From assembly GCF_000003815.2 (NCBI RefSeq), contig NC_049982.1, positions 25,404,082 through 25,465,764 of the forward strand: 61,683 bases of DNA, given 5' to 3'. This DNA comes from Branchiostoma floridae (taxonomy: Eukaryota > Chordata > Leptocardii > Amphioxiformes > Branchiostomatidae). Position 1 is the first letter of the stretch; every line of letters begins with the position of its first letter. The position numbers and the translations under genes are program-made. The notes under the pieces were generated by a model. That model searched no databases, was not told the origin of the DNA, and was given only the letters and a program-made list of their open reading frames with translations. Below are positions 1-11,440 of the stretch, one piece after another.

Positions 1-1470
1 GACGCAACGTCCCGAACACCGTAGCGTCATTTTGACAAAAGTGCTATATCACCACTTAAACAAAAGTGAACTGTCTTTTGAATTTGCGTCTCGGCAGTTT
101 ACTTGATACTAAAGGGGTTCTATATGTAAAGGGTTCGTCATAGATTTTGTTTTTGGTTTGTCCTTATGGTAATGAATGAATAGCAATTGATGTACAGCAC
201 TTTGTAACCTAAACTGTGCGCTATAGTATACCGTAGTTGATAACAAAGTACAATGTACATGTAGTCATCATTTGAATAGCATTATTGAATATTGACATGA
301 TAAAGGCTACTTTTTCCGGCCATTTCTGTATTTGTATACTCATATCAGTTCCACAAATCAGCATGACCTTATAGTGGTGAATGAATAGTCAGGCATATTG
401 ACAAACCATTGATGTAATGCTTTTTGTCTATAGCAGTACCTATAGTGCACTCGTATTGATGAAAAAAAAAGTATAATGTACATGTATCCACCCCCAAAAG
501 CATTAATCTTGACCTTTGTTCTGGTCTTGTTCTATGATTCTCAATAATAAGACAATATGTATGAAGTAGATCCGCCTCCATGTGCCCTTTCTATTAAATG
601 GTATCACATTTGTGGAGTCCTGGTAACCCCCATGTAGAGCCTTCTCATTATGCACGACATAGCTGGTAGGTACAAAGTAATTTAGGAACAGATACCGGTT
701 TAATAACATTAGAAAGCAACAGTAAAATGTATAAAATCAGCAAAATTAATTTTATAGTATCCCCAAATCCCCCATATGGAGCCCAAATTAATATTGCCTA
801 TCAATCATGATATTTTGACAGTTATGCATGGTTCACAAACAACTTCGCAAACATTCGCCATGACTTACGCCCCATAGAGTAATAAAATCACCCGATTTAC
901 TAAAGACCAAAACCCGAAAAATCCCCATATAGACCCCCCTCTCACGGCTCGCGTTATGTATGGCCCAATTAGACGACGATTGTTTTTGAATGAGTAGATG
1001 TTCCTCTCTCTATCAACATTAAAACCATTCACCAGACCCGCTGGGTATAGATTTTATTGCGCCTTAAAAATGACTAAAATTTACAGTGACAAAAATTCTG
1101 CTTTCAATGGTTCAGGTAACCCCCTGGCATACCCTCTTAACTTTAATGCATTATCTTCAACTTCTGGTCTGTATCACTTTAGAACCCATGCTATATGAAA
1201 ATGCAAAACTTTTGTTCGTACCTTAATTAGATTTTTCAGAATAGCCATCGAAATGTCAGTAATTTTCAGGCATAAATTGTTGGATTTTGGAGGGTCCCTG
1301 AGGGGGGTCCCAGAACGCCATAACGAAAAATAGCTGGAGGGTTTTAAGTATATGGCTGTTCATAGTTCCACATACCTATCACACATAAAAAGTTTGAGTC
1401 GATTTGGTCGACCCCCATCTTCCGGCCTCTGCCTGGTATTGCCTGGTTTTCTCGTGCAATGACTCTTAAG
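1..1470. other. Region without a recognised gene; degenerate ~210-bp repeat
   Basis: Segments around 170-300 and 380-500 resemble each other (both contain GTGAATGAATAG-like and ATAATGTACATGTA-like stretches), suggesting an old tandem duplication. No coding exon could be supported. An upstream exon of the LDLa gene may lie here or in the gap but is not recognisable. Confidence 0.35.
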
Positions 1471-1570
1471 NNNNNNNNNNNNNNNNNNNNNNNNNNNNNN
1501 NNNNNNNNNNNNNNNNNNNNNNNNNNNNNNNNNNNNNNNNNNNNNNNNNNNNNNNNNNNNNNNNNNNNNN
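1471..1570. other. Assembly gap, 100 N
   Basis: Fixed-length gap of probably unknown true size. It removes the 5' part of the LDLa gene exon. Confidence 0.99.
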
Positions 1571-2088
1571 ACGGCTGCACATCACCATGTCGTGTGTAAA
1601 TCGCTTCCGCTGCGACAGCGGGTACTGCATCCCAGAGATCTGGCATTGCGACAACAAAGTCGACTGCGCAGACGAATCGGACGAAAAGGACTGCGAGGGC
1701 GACGAGAGCCCGTACTATTCGGCTTATTGTTTCTCCTTCGAGTTCAAGTGCGTCGGCTCCGGGCTGTGCATTGACGGCCACCAGCGCTGCGACGACCGGG
1801 AAGACTGTGACGACGGCTCGGACGAGGAGGGCTGCGGGATATGCAACGAGCCCGACACCTTCACTTGCGGGAACGGGCAGTGCGTGTACGAGAGTCAGAT
1901 GTGCGACGACGTGCAGCACTGTACTAACGGGATGGATGAGATCGGGTGCGGGTCCTCGCTGTCGTACGTGTCGTCCTGTGAGGCACCGTCCTTCCAGTGC
2001 ACCAGTAGCTCCAGGTGCATCCCAGGGAGTTGGGTGTGCGATGGATTCAAGGACTGCGGAGAGGACGTGGAAGACGAAGCGAACTGCC
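1571..2088 (+). CDS. LDLa gene exon with modules 1-4 (5' truncated by gap)
   Basis: The frame is open from the gap edge. Modules 1 and 2 have complete SDE boxes. Module 3 has the variant NGMDE, with Met for Ser. Module 4 has GEDVEDE with one extra residue between cysteines 5 and 6. The exon ends before the strong donor GTGAGT at 2089 in phase 1. It is markedly more GC-rich than its surroundings. Confidence 0.88.
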
Positions 2089-3342
2089 GTGAGTACAAAC
2101 CCTAATGATTTACTGAGTGCGTTTTATTCTTATGTTCCATACTCGATATTATATTTTGGCAACATTACTGGCAGCAAATCAACTACCTTTACATTTGTCT
2201 GTATGTTGTGGATTACATTGTATTCTCATTCTGTGGAAAGGAGAGGGGGCATCAGAATATGACAGCATGTAGCCTTCTAATGGCTTCATAGCTTTCAATG
2301 AAAAATACTGTAAATGCAGAAACTTTCGAGGTGGTTTAATGTTCGCGGTTTTCGTGGTGGCCTTTTTACCGCGAACTTGAAGCCGCCGCGAAAAGTCCCT
2401 TTTTCCGCTACCGCGAAATTAAATCCCCGCGACCTTAAATGCATTTGCAGTATGGCTTACACATGCACATACACGGCGTTCCGGAATTTCACTGAAGTGC
2501 ATACAACTATACATTACTTGGTACTGTGACATACTCGCCGCTCCTCAGAAAAAAAGTTGTTGTTTACTTTCTTTGATTTTGTTTGTTTGTTTGTTTATGT
2601 TTAGATCACATGGTATGTGACTACTGGAGGTTTAAGTGTGAGAGTACTGGAGGGTGCGCTATGCCGAGCATGCGCTGTGACGGCCAGAAGGACTGTCCTA
2701 ACGGCGAGGACGAGCAAGACTGCGGTGAGTCCAGGATAAATCTTAAGCTAAGGGCACAACCCGCCGTACGTGTAATTTGTCCGTACGTTTTTTGGGAGGC
2801 CACGTCCGCGACGTATTTCTGAAAACGTTCAGGACGTACAGGACAGGCGCGTCGCCCGTACTGACACGTACGGTGGGTGAATCTGCAGCCCGATGACACA
2901 CAACGTTTTGCATGCACGTTAAGTTCTGCGGCGTGTCTGCGTGCTCCAAAATCCGTCGGAGTTCGTACGGAGGCGGTACTTACCACTTACGGATACCTAA
3001 AGATTGCCCACGTTTTGGCACGTAGACAGCACGTATTTGCACGTACAGCGGGTTTTGCCCTTAGCTTTTCTATCTCTTTTCTGTATTAGGCCATGTCGTT
3101 CCGTTCGTAAGACTTTTTTTATTGCCTAAAGACAAAATAAGCTTGCAATAAAGAGCAAGACGTCTTTGAGAAAAGGCAATGTTTCCAACCTGCACCAGTA
3201 GTTCAAAAGAAACGAAAACTACTTTTTCACAGGAAATACACAAGTAAAATCTACGTGGGATTTGAATACATTTGTTGACCACATAACAACATCCTTATTT
3301 TATCTTGTTTTGTTTTTATTTACAGATAATTATCCAGGATAA
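1571..3342 (+). CDS. LDL-receptor class A repeat protein, 3' part of gene (partial)
   Basis: Three spliced coding segments (1571-2088, 2605-2724, 3326-3342) join in frame and end at TAA 3340-3342. The 5' part is missing because the reading frame runs into the 100-N gap at 1471-1570. The visible product is about 217 residues and contains five LDLa modules, each with six cysteines and an acidic Ca-binding end such as DESDEKDC or DGSDEEGC. Modules 1-4 share one exon; module 5 has its own 120-nt exon with phase 1 on both sides, as is usual for LDLa exons. LDLa modules are extracellular calcium-dependent ligand-binding folds, so the protein should be secreted or on the cell surface. No transmembrane segment, EGF or YWTD repeat is visible. 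The C-terminus is only five residues past module 5. Ligand and orthologue cannot be named. Candidate AATAAA signals lie at 4727 and 4994. Confidence 0.85.
2306..2452. mobile_element. MITE-like element, TACTGTAAA family, copy 1
   Basis: It begins TACTGTAAATGC and ends GCATTTGCAGTA, a 12-bp terminal inverted repeat with one mismatch. The interior is rich in CGCGG/CCGCG inverted motifs and has no coding capacity. It sits in the intron before LDLa module 5. Relative to copy 2 it lacks about 65 internal bases. Confidence 0.6.
2605..2724 (+). CDS. LDLa gene exon with module 5
   Basis: The exon follows a T-rich tract and TTAG, and is followed by donor GTGAGT at 2725. It encodes one complete six-cysteine module beginning VCDYWRFKC and ending NGEDEQDC. 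Entry and exit are both phase 1, in register with the flanking exons. Confidence 0.88.
3326..3342 (+). CDS. LDLa gene terminal coding exon (DNYPG stop)
   Basis: After a pyrimidine-rich tract and TTTACAG, the phase-1 frame reads DNYPG and then TAA. The exon is inferred from phase and acceptor quality only. An alternative is that other exons exist and this acceptor is not used. Confidence 0.55.
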
Positions 3343-3794
3343 AACTCCTATCAAGACTCAAGAAAGATACTATACTCGATTTCATCATCAGAAATTTAGA
3401 ATAATTCAATGCTTTCTACCAAATTCCGCGATTTGATTAATCCCCGGGCGTTAAGAGATTCAACGACGTATCTGACTAGAGATATTTGTTTACCCTGGGG
3501 CCTACATTCCTTTGTCTAGTTATTGATAAATACACAATGGATTCTGTAATTTGTTTTCTTGATATTGACAAAGGCACAAGCTATATAGCTGGCTGGAAAA
3601 AAATGTAATAACCATTATTATGTGTGAAGTGGAAGTGTAATTTTTCTGTAGTTTTGGCTCCTGTCACATTTGTCGGGCAATCTCTTTTGTGTCGTGTGTT
3701 TGTAGTGTGACTAAGGCAGAGATGACAGTGGACGAAGATCTGTTTTCTGTTACAAGAGAGATTAATTTTGGACGACAATTCAGGACAGTCCTAC

Positions 3795-3994
3795 GACACA
3801 GTTCACTGTCGTAATCCTAACGTACGGCTTATTCCGGACCGTCCTACGACTCCACTCGATGTCGGAATTTTAGGGTACGACGATTGTTTCGAGCCATAAC
3901 AGGTCAGCGGAGTTTTGTGGGATTTGTCACGAAAGAGGAAAATTTTGCACGACATATTCACGACTGTTTCATGGCTCATTTTGTTGTCGTAAGC
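3795..3994. repeat. 200-bp direct repeat, left copy
   Basis: It is the same length as 4373-4572 and differs at one visible position. The two copies flank MITE copy 2. Reading frames found here are shared by both copies and carry no recognisable domain. Confidence 0.8.
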
Positions 3995-4053
3995 AACAAC
4001 ATGTAGTACAAAACGCATAGCCTTCTTATGGCTTTGTAGCTTTCACTGAAAAA

Positions 4054-4265
4054 TACTGTAAATGTAGAAACTTTCGCGGTAGTTTAATGTTCGCGGTTTA
4101 CGCGGTGGCCGCTTCACCGCGAACTTAAGACCACCGCGAACATATTTCCATGGCAGTGAGAATCAACAGAGCATGGTGCTACCGCGAATTTAAAACCACC
4201 GCAAAAAGTCCCTTTTCCCGCTACCGCGAAATTAAATCCCCGCGACCTTAAATGCATTTACAGTA
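4054..4265. mobile_element. MITE-like element, TACTGTAAA family, copy 2
   Basis: It has the same termini as copy 1 (TACTGTAAATG at the left, GCATTTACAGTA at the right). The similarity to copy 1 continues into both flanks (about 4018-4350 versus 2266-2535), so a larger segment has been duplicated. Confidence 0.6.
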
Positions 4266-4372
4266 TGGCTTACACATGCACATACACGGCGTTCCGGAAT
4301 TTCCCTGAAGTGCATACAACTATACATTACTTGGTACTGTCACATACTTACTGACACTGACACAGTGGTACT

Positions 4373-4572
4373 GACACAGTTCGCTGTCGTAATCCTAACG
4401 TACGGCTTATTCCGGACCGTCCTACGACTCCACTCGATGTCGGAATTTTAGGGTACGACGATTGTTTCGAGCCATAACAGGTCAGCGGAGTTTTGTGGGA
4501 TTTGTCACGAAAGAGGAAAATTTTGCACGACATATTCACGACTGTTTCATGGCTCATTTTGTTGTCGTAAGC
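4373..4572. repeat. 200-bp direct repeat, right copy
   Basis: Near-identical partner of 3795-3994. Such low divergence implies a recent duplication or a local assembly duplication of two haplotypes. Confidence 0.8.
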
Positions 4573-5237
4573 CGATCGCACGACAAATGTGACCGGGCCC
4601 CAACTGATTTTGACTTTAGTGGTTTTGATCTTGTAATAATCGGAATTTTGTCCTCTTGACGTGTGAGAAAATGTTTTGCTTTTATGTGTTCTTCAATATA
4701 TTTTCAAGTAACTTTGTTTCGTTATGAATAAATACAACATGTAATCCAGAAACTTTGTAGACCGATGGATATATGTGTGCATTCAATGCATGTTTTGGTC
4801 CTGTCGTTTGAATATAATTCAGCCATTTATATAAGTGAGCTTTAAGTTTCATTTAAGTGGCATATTACTGTTGATTTGTTTGTTTGTTTGCTTGTTTGTT
4901 TGTTTGGATAAGTACAAGAACAGCTCAAGGACATTGTCAGACTTTTCATCTTTTCAACATTCCCAGATAAATAGTTGCCTTGGTTTTATGTTTAATAAAT
5001 GATCCTGATTTGATTTTTTGGCCGTGGTGTCATTTTTCTAAATACCATTTGCATGTGTGTAATTATGTTGAAATGTAGGAATGAAATTGAGCATTGGAAA
5101 CTGTGGCACTGGACCTGTTTGGCGCTAGGTACAATATACCTTGAAGCATATAGAATGAAAGTTTGCAAAAGTACAATCAGCTAGTATGAAATTCTCACTC
5201 TTTCATAATGACAGAAATATAGGACTATTTAGGCGTA

Positions 5238-5259
5238 GTCATCATCATCATCATCATCG
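5238..5259. repeat. (ATC)n microsatellite at 3' end of LINE fragment
   Basis: Short run of TCATCA units directly abutting the retrotransposon end, consistent with a LINE 3' tail. Confidence 0.7.
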
Positions 5260-5695
5260 GTCGGCTGCGACGCAGGCGACTGTAAGTTTCTTCCAAGACC
5301 TTCTGTCGGCAGCTAGATGACTGATTTGCTTCGCGGAGATCTGGTCATTGTAATCTCCTAGGAGCTGTTGAATGTACTTTAAATAGGAGGTAGCTTGGCG
5401 TCCTCGTCTGCGTTTCCCATGCGTTGGTACATACAGTGCATAGATATTGGCAGGTTCGTCCTCGGGCATGCGCAGGATATGACCAAGAAAGTTCAACTGC
5501 CTCGAGCGTACATGTTCAATCAACGGCTTTGTTTGGGTTAGTTCATAAATCCTGGAGTTTGGTACCCGGTCGAGCCTTTTGATGTTCAGCATGATGCGAA
5601 AGCAAGAAGTAGCAAAGGAGTTGATTCTTTTCTCCATATCTTGTGTTAAGACCCAAGACTCGCACCCGTAAACAAGCACTGTGACACAGGCGTAG
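5254..5695 (-). pseudogene. Non-LTR retrotransposon reverse transcriptase, C-terminal fragment (5' truncated)
   Basis: The minus strand encodes about 140 residues with LVYGCESWVL followed by MEKRINSFATSCFRIML and QLNFLGHILRMP. This is the typical C-terminal region downstream of the RT domain in LINE ORF2 proteins. The catalytic fingers/palm and the endonuclease are absent, as expected from 5' truncation on insertion. The frame ends shortly before an (ATG)n run (5239-5259 on the plus strand as TCATCA), which would be the 3' microsatellite tail. The exact clade cannot be fixed from this fragment. It is not active. Confidence 0.75.
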
Positions 5696-5699
5696 TTAT

Positions 5700-8150
5700 T
5701 TAAAAATAACTCAGTTTAAGCTACCCTTAATTACAGTTTGATTACAAAAGCAAATGAAACACGTTTTATATGGGACTAAAATTGATCAGTATTGCGCCCT
5801 GGACAACCAACACTTGCTTACACTTTACACCTTACAAGTTAAGAGCCTTTGACGGACCGGGACAGGCGTAACTGTGTAGCACCACAACACGCACACATGT
5901 TATTAGCCTTTGCTGGCACCTGACGGTCCAGGCTAACTTGTATTTACGCATGGACAGTTATAACCCCGCTCGCAGATATACCTAGGCCTCCTAAAGGACA
6001 AATAATGTTTTCTGAACACCATATATATTGCACACTACTTTTTAGGTTTCATCTCGAAGTTGCATATAAACATGACCAGTTATAACCTCGCTCTAAGACA
6101 CATCTCCATGGCGACTCCCCTAGTACTGTAAACAACGTACATATACATATTGTGGACCTCAATAGGCGTCTGACAGTCTAGGCTACCTTGATCTTGCCCC
6201 ACCACCCTTTGCTGTACGGACCATAAACAGCGACCGCGTGTTTTGTCAACAGTTCGGTGTGTTGCCTTAACCAACGGAGTGTGTGACCAATGATCGCTCG
6301 GCATTCCTTAATCCAATTAACTCTGTCCCAAATTACATCACAAACGCACGTACTGTCTAGAGAACAGAAGTGTACGAGTGGAAAATATACTAGTTCTTCA
6401 GTGAAGTTCAATACCAAAACTCGCGTAATAAATGCACAACATGTATCCTGTGTTTACCCCTTTTTCACTAGAAGGAAAATACANNNNNNNNNNNNNNNNN
6501 NNNNNNNNNNNNNNNNNNNNNNNNNNNNNNNNNNNNNNNNNNNNNNNNNNNNNNNNNNNNNNNNNNNNNNNNNNNNNNNNNNNATATCCGTTTTTGGTAT
6601 TCCAAAAGTGCACCCTACTATATTCTTAATGCGTCGAAGCCAGTCACCTTGTGGCCCTTAACTATAGAAATCCCCATAGGCCGAAAACTGTGTTCTGCTA
6701 CCTCAACCCCATACCTCCGCCACCTATATACTATAATTCAAAGGCACTTCGCCAGGGGTTGTCTCTTTGTTGACACTGCCGGCAGATAACGAGAAGTTAA
6801 AATCTTACACTATACACGTTTAAAAAAAAATGAGCAACAAAGACTTACCTGCTAAGACTCCTATGACAAGCTAGTCCACTACTGTTAAATCTTCTCAGTG
6901 GTGGAAGTACTGCAACATTCTCTTCTTCATGAATGTGTCGCTGGCGGTATCTCAGAAGAGGCAGGGGGAAGCTCGACTGCGTCCTTGTTTTTCTTGTCAA
7001 GTCCTGACCACAAAAGAACAAAATACGCTGCGTGTTTGTTTCTAATGTTGACCCAAGATTATACATTAGAAATATGGTTGATTTGACTTCATAAGGCAAT
7101 GCAGGAACTATTCTGCTACAATTACAAAGATTGGAAAACTTGACAACAGTTTCGGCGGCTCGAAAATTATTATTATGTCCATCACTTGTGAGCGCCACCT
7201 GCCGAGCGAAAAAGAAGTTGCGTCTGTTTCTGTTTCACGTTCTGGTCACATAAAACAGAGTTGCTTGATGATACCAACCTAAAGCAAGCCGTGTTACAAG
7301 GCACTTAATGTCTTGGGGTGCATAATGTTGTATTTACAAAGATGACACTGAATATTCTTAACTTTCTTAACTTAAATTGCATAGTAAAACCCGTGGACAG
7401 AAAGCAGAAAGTCATTTGAGTACTAAAAATTACTTTGTTACTTTTCTACAAGACTTGAAAACTATTCGGATTAACCGCGAGAGTCGAGGACCCGGAAAGC
7501 TCCGTTTTCAATGTTGTCTTGATCTTAGACGTTATGACGTCACGATGACGCAATGTGCGTTAAATGCGATGCATGAATCTGATTTGATAAGTCATAGAGT
7601 GATTGTTGAAAGTCGATAGGATTTAAAAAATTACTTAGAAACCTTGCTACAACGCGTTTATTGTCATGGAGGTACATCACGTTGTATTTCTGTAAATAAA
7701 TCTGTATATTCTAACTATCAAACGTCAAGGAGTCAAGATTACAAAGGGCGTGTTGCTTTTATCACTTACAAGAAAAGCCGTCAACAGAGAGTTTAAAGTC
7801 ATTTGACGATTTGGAGTCATCCATAAAATTTACTTACTTTGGCCTTATTCGTATGCAGTTCGCATGTACTTAGTAACCAACCAGTCACATACCATCAAAA
7901 GGTGTGGTGATATTCACACAGTTGTACACGCAGTGAGGTTCACAATGGGCCCGGAAGCTTACCGGTGTAATTCAGACTTACACAGTACAATACACGGCAT
8001 TCACAGCCACACTAGTGTTGATTTGGGTCGTAAATCTTTTAATGCTGTCAAACCTGAACGGATGACGTCTATTTCACACTTCACACTTTGACAGTTGCCT
8101 ATTTTCATTGACATCTTGGTTTTGTGTTGCACTTCAACTTAGAATACACT
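5700..8150. other. Non-genic region with degenerate duplications and one gap
   Basis: No exon could be supported. CAGTTATAACC(C/T)CGCTC occurs near 5950 and 6080, indicating an old duplication. Segments near 7290-7450 and 7640-7820 also resemble each other (both with GTTGTATTT, a CCGT..ACAGA..GA run and AAAGTCATTTGA). The 100-N gap is at 6484-6583. Confidence 0.35.
6484..6583. other. Assembly gap, 100 N
   Basis: Fixed-length gap in a repeat-rich region. Confidence 0.99.
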
Positions 8151-8276
8151 TACAGATAGACACACGGATATACATAGATACATATATACAGACAGATATA
8201 CAGACAGACAGACACAGATAGACACAGACGCACTCACACAAAAACACACACACGCACACACGTGCACACACACATT
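8151..8276. repeat. Compound microsatellite (ACAG/ATAC and AC units)
   Basis: Irregular ACAGACAG and ATACATAG units pass into CACACA units. Confidence 0.8.
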
Positions 8277-8440
8277 TTACCAGTACTTTCAACGAGCTGC
8301 ATGCCAAGTAGAAATTTTAATCTTGGTTCAATGACCGGTATATGGATTTCCCGAATCGAGTAATTTTATAAGAAAGTTGTTGAGCATTTGTATAGTTTAT
8401 GTGGAATGTTACAGTAGCTTCCCGAAGAAGGATATTGCAA

Positions 8441-8540
8441 NNNNNNNNNNNNNNNNNNNNNNNNNNNNNNNNNNNNNNNNNNNNNNNNNNNNNNNNNNNN
8501 NNNNNNNNNNNNNNNNNNNNNNNNNNNNNNNNNNNNNNNN
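8441..8540. other. Assembly gap, 100 N
   Basis: Gap bordering the TTCCTTTTCG minisatellite. Confidence 0.99.
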
Positions 8541-8695
8541 ACGCAGTGAGGACCCCTTTTCGCACTTTCGGTACTTTCCTTTTCGTTCCTTTTCGTTCCT
8601 TTTCGCACTTTCGGTACTTTCCTTTTCGTTCCTTTTCGTTCCTTTTCGCACTTTCACTACCGAACTTGCGAAAAGGAACGAAAAGATCGGATAGG
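8541..8695. repeat. 10-bp minisatellite TTCCTTTTCG with CACTTTCGGTA spacers
   Basis: Short runs of TTCCTTTTCG alternate with CACTTTCGGTA units. The right end turns into the reverse complement (GCGAAAAGGAACGAAAAG), so the array can fold on itself. It abuts the 100-N gap at 8441-8540, suggesting the repeat caused the gap. Lys/Glu/Arg-rich frames here are low-complexity artefacts. Confidence 0.85.
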
Positions 8696-8984
8696 AACGA
8701 AGTATGAAGCAACTTGAAATAAAACTAGAGTTCAACGAACCCATCTCTTCGCCAAATAATCATGCCTTTATTTAAGACTTTAAGGTCTTATTGTTCCTCA
8801 CAAACACACAAACATAATACCAAAACCAGACTGTGACCTGACAGATGACCTGGTAGCATCCCTGGTCAATCAGAATTTCATGCTTGTCAATTTAGACTTT
8901 GTCCCCAGTGTAAGGGCGTCCTCCAGCAAACCATCTGTATAACAGCTGTGTCCATAGATATAGGTCAAAATGAGATATATAGAG

Positions 8985-10060
8985 CACAGTTTATTTCTGT
9001 TAATAAGTTTTGCTGCAGTACCTTAGGAAGCCGCTAGGGGGCCCACTATCATAATTTATCTTCGTTTTCCTGACCCCTACCCACCTACCAAATATCATCA
9101 GGATTTTTTCAAGGCTTCTCGAGTTATGCATTCCACAAACAAAAGGACGCACACACTCGGCCCGCTACCGTCCTAACGGAAAATGCTACGTCAACTATTT
9201 TCGAACACAACCTTCCTTTCTGCAGCCGCTACTTAAATACTAAATATCATGAAAATCCATACACAGCTTCTTGAGTTATATGCTGTTGGCATGGATTTAT
9301 GAACTTTCCTCATTAATTATGCAAATAAGCTACTGATTTGCATAATTAGTATTACATTGTATAAGTCATCACTCATTCTATCTACATACCGAAAATCCTG
9401 ATGATCTGTTTACACGTTCTCAAGTTATCCTCGTCCAAAGTTTGAACGGAAATCGGTGCCTGCAGTTCCCAAAAAGCCGCTAGGGGGTCCAAACTCACAT
9501 CACTTACTCTCTGTTTCAAGGGCTATCTACCACTCAAAAATCATGACCACAGCATGTCCAGAACACGAAGTGCCAAAATTAAAAGTTTTGCTGCAGTACC
9601 TTAGGCAGCCACTAGGGTGCCCATTATCGAACTTGACCTTCGTTTTCCTAACCCCAATCCACCTAACAAATATAATCAGGATCCATTCAAGGGTTCTCGA
9701 GTTATCTTGCTTACAGACAAACGCACTTACATACAAATCCCGCTACAGCACCATAGGTAAGAGCCAGGTAAACCATTTTCGCACTTGACCTTCCTCTCCA
9801 AAACCGCTACACACCTACCAAGTTTCGTGAAAATCGCCCAGCTAGATTTTGACTTATGCTGCCAGAAACAAACCACAAAAAACATACCAAGCTCGCTGCA
9901 GTACCGTAGGAAAACGCCAGGTAAACCGTTTTCAAACTTGGCATTCCTTTCGACAACTGCTACACACCTACCAAAAATCACAAAGTTCCATCCATAATTT
10001 CTCGAGTTATTTGCTGTTGACCTACATACAGACCCAAGTCAAGCAATCTCATACTCTTCT
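8985..10060. repeat. Degenerate ~120-150-bp tandem/dispersed repeat array
   Basis: Recurrent elements are CTGCAGTACCTTAGG-like (9013, 9591, 9895), GCCGCTAGGG, ACCTACCAA and TCTCGAGTTAT (9118, 9695, 10000). Units have diverged and lost register. No protein is supported. Confidence 0.6.
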
Positions 10061-11309
10061 TGGCGAAGAGAATCAATGGTAATGTAAGGCAACGGTAAAC
10101 TGTGATCGGCAAATGCATATGAAACGGGCTTTACTTTGGCATTTTGCGGCTTGCTCCACGAAATTCCTATAGCCCCAATGGTTCAATGGAGGAATGGATA
10201 TTGATGAGACCTATCTATGCATATCTATGCTCATCTACTTGTTAATGTGGTTATAACATTCCTTAGAATATCCATATTACATTTATATTATAAAATTTCA
10301 CAAGAAGAAATGGATTATGTCGAGAACGATTGCGCATATTTTATCATAAAAAGCCATGCTATGTGGATATAGTTGTTTAAAAAATGCAATGCTAGCAAAG
10401 TTACAAGTATATGTATTGCACAATTTGTAAGAATTTGACCTTAGAAAAATATAGGTCGCATGTTCGAACCCAGGGAAGTCGACGATCGGAAGTTCGAGCC
10501 CAGCATGTTGGGAATTATTTTTCCTTCCTTTTTTTTTCACACTTTCATTAATATTAATCCAACGCCTTAAATTTGTTTTGCAGCAAGGACATCTAAACCC
10601 GGCATTGGGATTTTTTTGTCATCAGCGAGGGCCTGATGTCGGTCGCAAGAGGCAGAAATTTATTTGTATTGAATATGACGGAAAATTGTTGACAGAAATT
10701 GTATTTCCCAATATCCTTTGCACAAATTCCTCACGTTGGCACATTTCTTCCCGCCAAAATGATGAATACTCATGGTACAACTTGATGAAATCTCTTTGGT
10801 ACAATGTATATATGTCTATCCTTTCACAGCTTTTCTTTCGTTGTGAACGAGCGAGAAGATATGTCTCCAGTCTCCAGAAAACCATGTTGTTGGCCCTGTT
10901 GAAAGGAGCTGTCATGCTCGTGGAGCAGCAGTTTATTAGCATATCTTTCCTGACCGGATTTCGCGGGTCATTTGCATGCGGGGCTGCCCTCTAGGGAGAA
11001 TAAAAGCCACCCAAATACAACAACAACGTTACAATCTTGCCTCATCCTGAAAATGTATAATAATCGATATTTATCTACCACCCACTGAATTTTAGTCCTT
11101 ACTTTCTTATCTCAGTTCCGTTTCTTTGTATTTCGCAGATCTTCAAAGAATAATTTAGCCACACAAAAACAACAGCCTGAAACAGCGCTGTAAAAATTTG
11201 ATATTGTCAAATTCTCGGTAAAATAAAACACGTTTCATATGCTTCTAACGCCCGCAGTACCGATTCCTTATATTCTCATTGATTTTATTTAAGTTTGCTT
11301 CATACTCCG

Positions 11310-11440
11310 TTCCTTTTCGTTCCTTTTCGTTCCTTTTCGTTCCTTTTCGTTCCTTTTCGTTCCTTTTCGTTCCTTTTCGTTCCTTTTCGTTCCTTTTCGT
11401 TCCTTTTCGTTCCTTTTCGTTCCTTTTCGCACTTTCGGTA
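11310..11440. repeat. 10-bp minisatellite TTCCTTTTCG, 12 perfect units
   Basis: Twelve head-to-tail TTCCTTTTCG units end with CACTTTCGGTA, the same unit and terminator as at 8541-8695. Confidence 0.9.

Noticed and set aside
8317-8744. Lys/Glu/Arg-rich frames, also at 11245-11611
   Set aside because: They are encoded by the TTCCTTTTCG minisatellite and run through an N gap at the first locus.
10440-10505. Possible tRNA gene (two GTTCGA(A/G)CCC motifs)
   Set aside because: Only T-arm-like boxes are present. No acceptor stem, D-arm or anticodon arm could be formed; at best a degenerate SINE piece.
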